Shown: piece by piece, positions 1 through 5,193 of the stretch | Numbering within the stretch: position 1 is the stretch's first letter | Layout: every line of letters begins with the position of its first letter | Origin: a bacterium UBP18_UBA7526 | Lineage (GTDB): Bacteria; UBP18; UBA7526 | Direction of reading: 5' to 3' | Length of the DNA stretch: 6,034 nt | NCBI GenBank assembly: GCA_002478245.1 | Contig: DLMW01000064.1 | Coordinates: 1-6,034, forward strand | The notes under the pieces: model-generated | The model's database searches: none | What the model was told of the DNA's origin: nothing | What the model saw: only the letters and a program-made list of their open reading frames with translations | Position numbers and translations under genes: made by a program

Positions 1-53
1 AAATTCCGATACCTTAAAATATAAGGAACTATAGTATCTTTATCTGATACCAA

Positions 54-86
54 TTAAAAAGCAGGAGCTTTTGAAGGCTCCTGCTT
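54..86 (-). terminator. Rho-independent terminator of the TPR-eno-ftsB operon
   Basis: Read on the minus strand, a 10-bp perfect stem (AAGCAGGAGC pairing with GCTCCTGCTT) closes an 8-base loop and runs directly into a T-rich stretch (TTTTTAATT, overlapping the stem end). The core GC-rich arms are at 61-68 and 77-84. It starts about 14 bases after the ftsB stop codon, so it ends the four-gene operon. The reverse direction has only a short T run and is a poorer terminator. Nothing that looks like a gene is visible between it and the window edge (1-53). Confidence 0.9.
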
Positions 87-99
87 CAATCGATTAATA

Positions 100-411
100 T
101 CAGTCTTTTCCCTTCTCTGGCTCCGGAGAGGAGATGATCTCATAGACGATCTCACCCTTCCTCACCATTCCCAGCTCTTCCCGGGCAATCTTCTCAATAT
201 AGAAGGGATCCCCTTCCAAGGCCTTTATCTCCTCCTCCAATCTCTTATTCTCCTGGATGAGCCTCTTATTCTCCTCTTCTATCCTCACCAGTCTTTCGCC
301 TACCTTCCTTAAGTTAAGATATCCAGAGAGGAAAAGGTAAGTGAGAAAGAGGACTGATAAAAGGATGGCTACAAAAATTACTTTAGAAGGACGCCTGCCT
401 TTTTTCTCCAT
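100..411 (-). CDS. ftsB: FtsB/DivIC-family cell division protein (septum formation initiator)
   Basis: A 103-residue bitopic membrane protein. It has a short basic N-terminus (residues 1-10, KKGRRPSK), one hydrophobic transmembrane segment (about 11-31), a heptad-patterned Glu/Lys-rich coiled coil (about 35-66), then the family signature DPFYIEKIAREELGMVRKGE (68-87). FtsB/DivIC proteins pair through the coiled coil with FtsL and link FtsQ/DivIB to the septal peptidoglycan synthase FtsW/FtsI at midcell. Length and domain order are normal for the family. The ATG start lies 6 bases after the eno stop with only a weak AGAAG-type SD, so translation is probably coupled to eno. eno next to ftsB is a recurring bacterial arrangement. 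The gene is last in the operon, just before the terminator. FtsB and DivIC cannot be separated by sequence alone, so the symbol is by convention. Confidence 0.88.
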   Translation of the reverse strand: MEKKGRRPSKVIFVAILLSVLFLTYLFLSGYLNLRKVGERLVRIEEENKRLIQENKRLEEEIKALEGDPFYIEKIAREELGMVRKGEIVYEIISSPEPEKGKD

Positions 412-417
412 CGTCTT

Positions 418-1725
418 CTACTTTCTTACTTTCTTACTCTCTCTAAGTATCTCTAACGGGGCGTAGATCGCCTTTTTACCCAATTCCTCTTCGATACGCA
501 ATAGTTGATTATACTTGGCGATGCGCTCACTGCGCGAGCAGCTTCCGGTCTTTATCTGGCCGGCATTGACCGCTACCGCTACATCAGCAATGGTGGTATC
601 CTCTGTCTCACCGCTCCTATGGGAGATTATGGTAGTGTATCCTGCCTCCTTTGCCATCTTAACGGTCTCTATGGTCTCAGTCAATGTCCCGATCTGATTC
701 AACTTTATGAGAATGGAGTTTGCTATCCCTTCTTCTATCCCTCTCTTTAACCTCTTGGGATTGGTGACAAATAGATCATCCCCCACAATCTGGATTCTTT
801 TGCCCAGCTTAAGTGTCAATCCCTTCCAGCCTCTCCAGTCATCCTGGGCCAATCCATCCTCAAGGGATACGATGGGATATCTATCTACCCAATCCTCATA
901 GAAATCGATCATCTCACTGGCAGATAGCTCCCTCTTCTCAGAGGCCAAGATATACCTTCCCTCTTTATAGAACTCGCTCGCTGCGGGATCCAGGGCAAGG
1001 GCAACATCCCCCCCTTCTTTATAACCTGCTCCCTTGATTCCCGCTAAGATTACCTGGATGGCCTCCTCATTCGATCTTAGATCTGGAGCAAAGCCTCCTT
1101 CATCACCCACCGCTGTAGCATAGCCCTTCTCTTTTAAAACTCCTTTTAGGTTATGGAAGACCTCTGCCCCCATCCTCAAGGATTCCCTGAAGTTCTTTCC
1201 TAAAGGAACGATCATAAACTCCTGCAGGTCAACATTATTGTCCGCATGCTTCCCACCATTTACGATATTCATCATGGGCACGGGCAACTGGTAAACCGTA
1301 AACCGTAAACCGTAAACCTCTCTGATGTATTGATACAAAGGCATTTTTGAGGAAAGGGCTCCTGCCTTAGCAACCGCTAAGGATACCCCCAAGATGGCGT
1401 TTGCTCCCAACCTCTCCTTATTCTCTGTTCCATCGAGTTTAACCATCAATCTATCGATCTCTTCCTGTCCAGTAACATCCTTTCCCATTAGTTTGGGAGC
1501 GATTATCTCGTTTACATTAGAGACCGCTTTCAATACCCCTTTGCCAAGATATCTTCCCTTATCTCCATCCCTCAGCTCCAAGGCCTCATGCTCACCAGTC
1601 GAGGCCCCAGATGGGACAGCCGCCCTTCCCATAATCCCATTCTCTAAGAGAACATCGACCTCAACCGTTGGATTCCCCCTGGAATCCAGTATCTCCCGCG
1701 CCTGAACATTCTTAATCTTCACCAT
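418..1725 (-). CDS. eno: Enolase (phosphopyruvate hydratase)
   Basis: Converts 2-phosphoglycerate to phosphoenolpyruvate in glycolysis and gluconeogenesis (cytoplasmic, Mg-dependent, usually dimeric or octameric). The protein is full length: 435 residues from the preferred start. Visible signatures are AREILDSRGNPTVEV at the N-terminus, the mobile loop SGASTGEHEA, LPVPMMNIVNGGKHA, the catalytic acid region AVGDEGGFAP, Mg ligands in ALDPAASEF, SLEDGL and VGDDLF, the catalytic lysine in LIKLNQIGT, SHRSGETED, and the C-terminal AKYNQLLRIEEE. An upstream in-frame ATG at 1737 is possible, but its codon overlaps the GGAGG ribosome binding site. The ATG at 1725-1723 sits 5 bases after GGAGG and forms TGATG with the stop of the preceding TPR gene, so I chose it. 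Oddities: the loop before LPVPMMN is encoded by four perfect 7-base repeats, and the lysine-rich C-terminal tail by an octamer repeat. No active-site residue appears to be lost. Confidence 0.97.
   Translation of the reverse strand: MVKIKNVQAREILDSRGNPTVEVDVLLENGIMGRAAVPSGASTGEHEALELRDGDKGRYLGKGVLKAVSNVNEIIAPKLMGKDVTGQEEIDRLMVKLDGTENKERLGANAILGVSLAVAKAGALSSKMPLYQYIREVYGLRFTVYQLPVPMMNIVNGGKHADNNVDLQEFMIVPLGKNFRESLRMGAEVFHNLKGVLKEKGYATAVGDEGGFAPDLRSNEEAIQVILAGIKGAGYKEGGDVALALDPAASEFYKEGRYILASEKRELSASEMIDFYEDWVDRYPIVSLEDGLAQDDWRGWKGLTLKLGKRIQIVGDDLFVTNPKRLKRGIEEGIANSILIKLNQIGTLTETIETVKMAKEAGYTTIISHRSGETEDTTIADVAVAVNAGQIKTGSCSRSERIAKYNQLLRIEEELGKKAIYAPLEILRESKKVRK
422..437. repeat. Octamer tandem repeat at the eno 3' end
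   Basis: Two perfect copies of TTTCTTAC (plus strand; 422-429 and 430-437), with partial copies on both sides, form the last codons of eno up to its stop. They encode the lysine/arginine/serine-rich end of the protein (SKKVRK), which extends beyond the usual enolase C-terminus. The stretch is short, so chance or slippage is possible. Confidence 0.5.
1291..1318. repeat. Heptanucleotide tandem repeat inside eno (GTAAACC x4)
   Basis: Four perfect consecutive copies of GTAAACC on the plus strand (1291-1297, 1298-1304, 1305-1311, 1312-1318). On the coding strand they read GGTTTAC. Because 7 is not a multiple of 3, three units make one 21-base, 7-residue period, and the protein shows it: VY followed by GLRFTVY. 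The array lies just before the conserved LPVPMMN motif, in a loop whose length differs among enolases (from memory, E. coli is longer there than B. subtilis). The reading frame is intact. Confidence 0.9.
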
Positions 1726-2669
1726 CATTGCCTCCATTTAACCCATCGGGCAGGCAGGGTAGCAGGATATTCCTCCAAGACTTTTTTAAATGCTTCTTCT
1801 GCCAAGTCATGCCTCTCTAAGTGTTTATAGCACTCCCCTATGCGATACTGAGCAAAGGAAGCCCGATGGCACTTAGGATATTCCTTTAATACTTTCTGGT
1901 ACTCCTTAATTGCCTGCTCATAATCCTCCAGTTCAAACTGATAGATATAACCGATATAGTATTGAACAGAGGAAGCGAGATAGGCCTTGGGATAGCGGGA
2001 TATGAGTTCTTGACATACCTCGATAGAATCTTCGTATCCACCCTCTTTCCATAACCTATACTCCAGGGTATAGAGTCTTAAGGGCTTACCTTTATAATCA
2101 TCTCCTTTGGTGATAGCGTCTACCTTTAGTCCAGCATCATAGTCTACTCCACTCCCTGGATAACGCTCGATAATCTCCTGATACTTAGCCAATGCTTTCT
2201 TATACTCCCTTTTATACTCATAACATTCCCCAATCCCCAATAGGGCACCTGCCACTTGACGACTCTGGGGATAATTATCGATAAGCCTCTGATACTCATC
2301 AGAGGCCTTTTCATAATCGCCCAATCTATACCCATGGATACGAGCAATCTCCAGCTGTGCCCGGGGTGCCTCTTCACTCTCTGGATAACTCTTAATCAAT
2401 TGACTAAAGGCACTCAGGGCCTGGGGAAAGTCCTTTGCTTCTTCATAAGTCTTTCCGATTAGATATCGGAACTTGCTCCCTTCTTCAGGAAACTCCTCTA
2501 TCGCCTTCTGATAAATAGCGATAGCCTCTTGATATTTCCCCTGCTTCTGGTAGATCTTTCCCAGGAACCTATAGGCGCGGGAATTCTCTTCTGCCCAGAC
2601 GAGCGAGCCAATAAAAAAGAATAAGAATAGCAGGATAGAGATCCCGAGCCCTCTCTCTTTATGGATCAC
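1725..2669 (-). CDS. Exported TPR-repeat protein (tandem paralogue 2)
   Basis: A 314-residue protein with a Sec-type signal peptide (basic start, hydrophobic core about 9-24, likely cleavage after SLVWA at residue 26; no lipobox cysteine). TPR units follow from about residue 32 to 171, of the periplasmic style ending in YP (EEFP, KSYP, DNYP, ERYP). A non-TPR linker (about 172-205) follows, then more TPRs (about 207-302) ending SRYP, KEYP and EEYP. This YP-ended pattern is shared with BamD- and CpoB-like proteins, but length, lack of a lipobox and lack of a CpoB coiled coil argue against naming it as either. Residues 32-55 nearly match the TPR1 protein (YRFLG-IY-KQ-KY-EAIAIYQKA), so the two genes are tandem paralogues. 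The start is GTG with GGGAG 6 bases upstream. Its stop overlaps the eno start. Most likely a periplasmic protein-interaction scaffold; the partner is unknown. Confidence 0.85.
   Translation of the reverse strand: MIHKERGLGISILLFLFFFIGSLVWAEENSRAYRFLGKIYQKQGKYQEAIAIYQKAIEEFPEEGSKFRYLIGKTYEEAKDFPQALSAFSQLIKSYPESEEAPRAQLEIARIHGYRLGDYEKASDEYQRLIDNYPQSRQVAGALLGIGECYEYKREYKKALAKYQEIIERYPGSGVDYDAGLKVDAITKGDDYKGKPLRLYTLEYRLWKEGGYEDSIEVCQELISRYPKAYLASSVQYYIGYIYQFELEDYEQAIKEYQKVLKEYPKCHRASFAQYRIGECYKHLERHDLAEEAFKKVLEEYPATLPARWVKWRQ
1731..1735 (-). promoter_or_regulatory. Shine-Dalgarno of eno, inside the TPR2 coding end
   Basis: GGAGG on the minus strand lies in the last codons of the TPR2 gene (Trp-Arg-Gln-stop). 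It is 5 bases from the ATG at 1725, 2 bases from the ATG at 1728, and overlaps the ATG at 1737. This decides the eno start and indicates translational coupling through the TGATG overlap. Confidence 0.75.
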
Positions 2670-2672
2670 AAT

Positions 2673-3911
2673 TCACTCCCTAATCTTCCTCTCATACTCT
2701 CTGGCGAGCTCCTCAAGCCTCCCCAACTTCTGGCAGAGTTCGATGAGCCTGCTCTGGGCTTGATTGACTACCCAATCCTCTTTGAAAGTTTCCACAATCC
2801 TCTTATACTCAGAGACGGCCTCCTCATACCTCTTCGTCTTCTCATAGGTATCCGCTAAGTCAAGAGAGGCGCGGGCAAGGAGCCAGCTATCTGTAGTTAA
2901 TTCTATGACCTCCTGATATTCCTTGATTGCTTCGTCATACTTCCCCTGTTTCTTATAGATATCAGCTAAGGCCTTACGATGGCGTTCTCTTTCAGAATCG
3001 AGTTCCAGGGCCATCTGGTAGGCCTTTATCGCTTCATCATACATCCTGTTCTGGGAATAGACGCTTCCTGCCATACTGTACGCCCAGCCACTCTCTGGTC
3101 TTAACTCAGTGAGTCTTTTTAAGGCAGAGATACCCTCTTCCTTCTTCCCCAGTTTGAAGTAGCAACTGGCTAGACTCTGATGGTAGAAGGTGCTATCCGG
3201 TTTTAGTTCTACTAATTTTTTGAATTCAGCTAAGGCCTCCTCATACTTGCCCTGGCGCTCATATACCCTGGCCAAAGAGCTCCGTATCTTCTCATCTGTG
3301 GGCTCAATCTTCAAGGCTTTCTGATAGATAGCAATGGCCTCTTCATACTTCTCCTGCTTCTCATATATCTCTCCCAGGAACCTATAGGAACTGATATCCT
3401 TGGGCTTCTTCTTAATCCTCTTCTCATACTCCTGGGCGACCTTGAGTCCTTCCCCGGCCTTTACATGGGCCTCGGCCAATCCCCTCTGGGCCCGTCTGAT
3501 AGTCCAATCCTCAGTAGCGGTCTCCAGAACCTTCCCATACTCTTCTATCGCCTCCTGGTACTTCCTCTGCCTACTGTAGACTTCGGCCAGGTCCAATCTA
3601 TAGCGATGCTTTTCGGGTCGAAGGGAGAGTATCTTTCTATACTCCTCCGCTGCCCTACCATACATCTCTCTTTTCTTATAGATCTGGGCAAGCTCTTCAT
3701 GAAGTTCCATATCCTCTGGGGCGATCTTCAATGCCTTCTCATAGACCTCAATCGCTTTCTCAAACTTCCCCTGCTTCTGGTAGATCTTTCCCAACATCTT
3801 GTAGTCCTCTAAGGTTCCCTTGGAAACTGGGGCCTCCTGGGCCCAGAGGGTAGAAGCTGCGATGCTCAATATCAAGAGCAATCCAACTATGACTTTCTCT
3901 TTTAGATACAT
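2673..3911 (-). CDS. Exported TPR-repeat protein (tandem paralogue 1)
   Basis: A 412-residue protein: Sec signal peptide (KEK, hydrophobic core about 8-20, likely cleavage after STLWA at residue 24, no lipobox) followed by TPR units to the end with little else. Typical TPR positions are clear, for example YKMLGKIYQKQGKFEKAIEV (37-56), YRFLGEIYEKQEKYEEAIAI (176-195), and units near 209, 243, 277, 311 and 347. Three units carry a variant turn with an acidic-x-Trp motif followed by a conserved small-residue/Gln segment (EDW 134-136, DSW 341-343, EDW 378-380). The array seems built from two blocks (about 37-172 and 176-412), each ending EYE-(R/K)2-I(K/R). TPRs bind other proteins; the ligand cannot be read from sequence. 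It is first in the operon, with AAGGAGG 6 bases before ATG and a good promoter. No catalytic domain is visible. Confidence 0.87.
   Translation of the reverse strand: MYLKEKVIVGLLLILSIAASTLWAQEAPVSKGTLEDYKMLGKIYQKQGKFEKAIEVYEKALKIAPEDMELHEELAQIYKKREMYGRAAEEYRKILSLRPEKHRYRLDLAEVYSRQRKYQEAIEEYGKVLETATEDWTIRRAQRGLAEAHVKAGEGLKVAQEYEKRIKKKPKDISSYRFLGEIYEKQEKYEEAIAIYQKALKIEPTDEKIRSSLARVYERQGKYEEALAEFKKLVELKPDSTFYHQSLASCYFKLGKKEEGISALKRLTELRPESGWAYSMAGSVYSQNRMYDEAIKAYQMALELDSERERHRKALADIYKKQGKYDEAIKEYQEVIELTTDSWLLARASLDLADTYEKTKRYEEAVSEYKRIVETFKEDWVVNQAQSRLIELCQKLGRLEELAREYERKIRE
2676..2680 (-). promoter_or_regulatory. Shine-Dalgarno supporting the GTG start of TPR2
   Basis: GGGAG on the minus strand lies in the last codons of TPR1, 6 bases before the GTG at 2669-2667. 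The TPR1 stop TGA falls between them. It supports the rare GTG start and implies coupled translation. Confidence 0.65.
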
Positions 3912-3917
3912 GGAAGG

Positions 3918-3924
3918 CCTCCTT
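3918..3924 (-). promoter_or_regulatory. Strong Shine-Dalgarno of TPR1
   Basis: AAGGAGG on the minus strand, 6 bases before the ATG at 3911. It is close to a perfect anti-SD complement and fixes the start of the first operon gene. Confidence 0.85.
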
Positions 3925-3930
3925 CATTAG

Positions 3931-3960
3931 ATTATATCATAATTTCTTTAGATTAGTCTA
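3931..3960 (-). promoter_or_regulatory. Sigma70-type promoter of the TPR-TPR-eno-ftsB operon
   Basis: Read on the minus strand: -35 TAGACT (3960-3955, 4 of 6 consensus bases), an 18-base spacer, and a perfect -10 TATAAT (3936-3931). Transcription should start near 3923-3925, so the mRNA leader would be only about 13 bases and begin at or just beside the Shine-Dalgarno. The -35 box overlaps the stop of the short relic at 3958-4041. No other promoter is obvious down to ftsB, so the four genes are probably one transcript. Confidence 0.65.
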
Positions 3961-4041
3961 TCTGAATTTAATTAATCTCATCAGTCGTTCTGCAGCGTCC
4001 GGGATGAGTTGAGAGGAATCGGGAGCAATAACGACCTTCAA
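3958..4041 (-). pseudogene. Possible relic of a glycerate kinase N-terminus (27 codons)
   Basis: Reading from a TTG at 4041 to a TAG at 3960-3958 gives a 27-residue peptide that begins (L)KVVIAPDSS. This matches the start of the type-1 glycerate kinase family (MK(I/V)VIAPDSFK, as in GarK/GlxK from memory). The continuation, PDAAERLM, only loosely resembles that family's first helix, and the frame then stops. A weak AGAGG lies 5 bases before the TTG. It may be a decayed remnant whose remainder was deleted when the operon promoter was joined here, or a chance match. The rest of the 3912-4203 gap contains no other coding signal I can support; 4042-4115 is AT-rich with nothing recognisable. Confidence 0.3.
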
Positions 4042-4115
4042 TAGGCCTCTACTTCTAAAGGTAGATTATCTTTATTCAAAAAACTTTAAGAATATATCTG
4101 TTGAGTTTTCTAACG

Positions 4116-4192
4116 GGGTTTACCCTTCCAGCCGAAGGCTGATCCCCAGCCCGAGGCTGGTCCGCCTCTGGCGGAGCCTCGGGCGGAAACCC
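4116..4192. repeat. GC-rich palindrome cluster (REP/MITE-like) between rsmA and the operon
   Basis: In an otherwise AT-rich gap, three triloop palindromes lie almost end to end: CAGCC-GAA-GGCTG (4129-4141), CCAGCC-CGA-GGCTGG (4146-4160) and TCCGCC-TCT-GGCGGA (4161-4175). A larger alternative stem pairs CCCGAGGCT (4150-4158) with AGCCTCGGG (4175-4183), enclosing the third hairpin and excluding the second. An outer pair GGGTTT (4116-4121) with AAACCC (4187-4192) could close the whole. It starts 12 bases after the rsmA stop. No T run follows on either strand, so it is not a canonical terminator. It looks like a dispersed palindromic element that could stall transcription or protect the rsmA mRNA 3' end. 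Whether it recurs in the genome is not visible here. Confidence 0.7.
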
Positions 4193-4203
4193 TATCTCGC
4201 TGA

Positions 4204-5073
4204 TTACTTCGCAATCAGGTTGCTCAATCTGGCAAACTCTTCTAAGCTTAGGGTCTCTCCCCTTCTCAAAGGTCCAATATCCGCTTTCTCTAGGATTTCC
4301 AAGACCTTCTTCTTGCTCAATCTTAAATCCCTTGTTCGGCTTAAAGCATTCTTCAGGGCCTTCCTTCTCTGCTCAAAGGCAGCTCTCACCACTTTAAAGA
4401 ATAACTCCTCATCCTTGACCTCAACCGCTGGCTTCTTCAGGACCTCTAAATTCACTACACAGGAGTCGACCTCTGGCGAGGGAAGGAAAGCACTCCTGGG
4501 AACCTTAACTACAATCTGGGGCTTGGTATAGTACTGAACCAATAGAGAGAGGGCCCCATAATCCTTAGTGCGGGGCTTAGCCACCATCCTCCTTCCTACT
4601 TCCCTCTGAACCATGACTACGATGTTAGAGAGGATTTCTCTTGCCTTTAAAAGATGGATGATGATCGGGGTGGTGATGTAGTAGGGAAGGTTGGCCACTA
4701 CTTTAAGTTTGGTAATCGGTGATCGGTAATCGGTGATCGCTAATTTTCTGAGATCGGTTTTGAGGATGTCTCCCTGGATAATTTCTACATTGGGATAGGA
4801 TCTTAAGGTCTCTTTGAGAAGTCTAACCAGATGCTCATCGAATTCTATAGCCAGGACCTTCTTTACTTTCTCTGCCAATCTTTTAGTCAGGGTTCCGATT
4901 CCCGGACCGATCTCAATGACCATATCCTCCTTATTCAGATGGGCTACTTCTACAATTCTATTTAATATCTTTTCATCAATTAAAAAGTTCTGCCCCAACC
5001 CCTTCTTTATCCTTATGCCATGCTCTCTCAAAAATTCCTTCGTTATCTTAGGCAAAGCCATCTCTTTGGGCAT
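4204..5073 (-). CDS. rsmA: 16S rRNA (adenine1518-N6/adenine1519-N6)-dimethyltransferase RsmA (KsgA)
   Basis: Uses S-adenosylmethionine to dimethylate two adjacent adenines in the 3' terminal helix of 16S rRNA during late 30S assembly; its loss classically gives kasugamycin resistance. The protein is full length at 289 residues. Signatures: GLGQNFLID (25-33), SAM motif I EIGPGIGTLT (54-63), acidic residue E77 in AIEFDE, D102 in QGDIL, the N6-adenine catalytic motif NLPYY (128-132), QREVGRRMVAKP (156-167), SAFLPSPEVDS (194-204) and the C-terminal RAAFEQRRKALKNAL (230-244). The ATG at 5073 gives the normal N-terminus; its SD is weak (GGGTAG). Residues 113-121 (ITDYRSPIT), between the D102 motif and NLPYY, are encoded by a tandem 7-base repeat. 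pdxA lies 116 bases upstream, the same order as in enterobacteria. Confidence 0.96.
   Translation of the reverse strand: MPKEMALPKITKEFLREHGIRIKKGLGQNFLIDEKILNRIVEVAHLNKEDMVIEIGPGIGTLTKRLAEKVKKVLAIEFDEHLVRLLKETLRSYPNVEIIQGDILKTDLRKLAITDYRSPITKLKVVANLPYYITTPIIIHLLKAREILSNIVVMVQREVGRRMVAKPRTKDYGALSLLVQYYTKPQIVVKVPRSAFLPSPEVDSCVVNLEVLKKPAVEVKDEELFFKVVRAAFEQRRKALKNALSRTRDLRLSKKKVLEILEKADIGPLRRGETLSLEEFARLSNLIAK
4711..4745. repeat. Heptanucleotide tandem repeat inside rsmA (GGTRATC x4, plus a decayed unit)
   Basis: Plus strand: GGTAATC, GGTGATC, GGTAATC, GGTGATC (4711-4738), that is a perfect 14-mer direct repeat, then a decayed unit GCTAATT (4739-4745). It encodes ITDYRSP-IT, one 21-base/7-residue period plus two residues, in frame, between SAM-binding motifs of RsmA where homologues vary. 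The unit rotates to GTAATCG/GTGATCG, sharing 5 of 7 positions (for the A form) with the GTAAACC unit in eno and in the same orientation relative to the gene. Confidence 0.88.
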
Positions 5074-5095
5074 GATAAACTACCCAGATATGCTA

Positions 5096-5134
5096 AATTT
5101 CTAATATCCAATATTTCCCAGAGGGACAATTTCC
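5096..5134. repeat. Degenerate heptamer repeats upstream of rsmA
   Basis: Plus strand: AATTTCT (5096-5102), AATATCC (5103-5109) and AATATTT (5110-5116) are contiguous, and AATTTCC (5128-5134) follows after 11 bases. The consensus is about AATWTYY. It is AT-rich and imperfect, so less certain than the arrays in eno and rsmA, but the 7-base period is the same. Confidence 0.45.
5101..5129 (-). promoter_or_regulatory. Weak candidate promoter for rsmA
   Basis: Minus strand: TTGTCC (5129-5124, 4 of 6), a 17-base spacer, and TATTAG (5106-5101, 4 of 6), about 28 bases before the rsmA ATG. It lies within the degenerate heptamers. AT-rich sequence gives such matches often; read-through from pdxA is an equally good explanation because no terminator is seen in the gap. 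Confidence 0.22.
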
Positions 5135-5169
5135 AACAAGTGAAAAAGCATAGCAGATCAGTAAGGGAA

Positions 5170-5193
5170 AACATCAGAATACCAGATTATCAG
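5170..5193. repeat. Octamer repeats over the pdxA stop codon
   Basis: Minus strand: CTGATAAT (5193-5186), CTGGTATT (5185-5178) and CTGATGTT (5177-5170), three contiguous, imperfect 8-base units. The first supplies the pdxA stop codon TGA (5192-5190). Together with the heptamers it accounts for much of the 116-base pdxA-rsmA gap; the remainder shows nothing recognisable. Confidence 0.45.

Noticed and set aside
8..51. GATACC direct repeat and CCTTA/TAAGG inverted repeat at the window start
   Set aside because: Short AT-rich matches beyond the terminator, with nothing to link them to an att site or promoter.
1291..1318. CRISPR or telomere-like array
   Set aside because: The unit is only 7 bases with no spacers, no cas genes are near, and the array is translated inside eno; similarity to telomere heptamers is superficial.
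505..1705. Several plus-strand open frames across eno
   Set aside because: They lie antisense to a clear enolase, lack ribosome binding sites and show no recognisable family features.
3465..3812. Plus-strand open frame of 115 codons opposite TPR1
   Set aside because: It is antisense to TPR repeats; its leucine-rich periodicity is the complement of the repeated codons.
4129..4183. Rho-independent terminator for rsmA
   Set aside because: The hairpins are strong, but no T run follows on the minus strand.
4200..4218. 6-bp hairpin (CTGATT/AATCAG) over the rsmA stop codon
   Set aside because: The stem is short and AT-rich with no T tract; it is more likely incidental.
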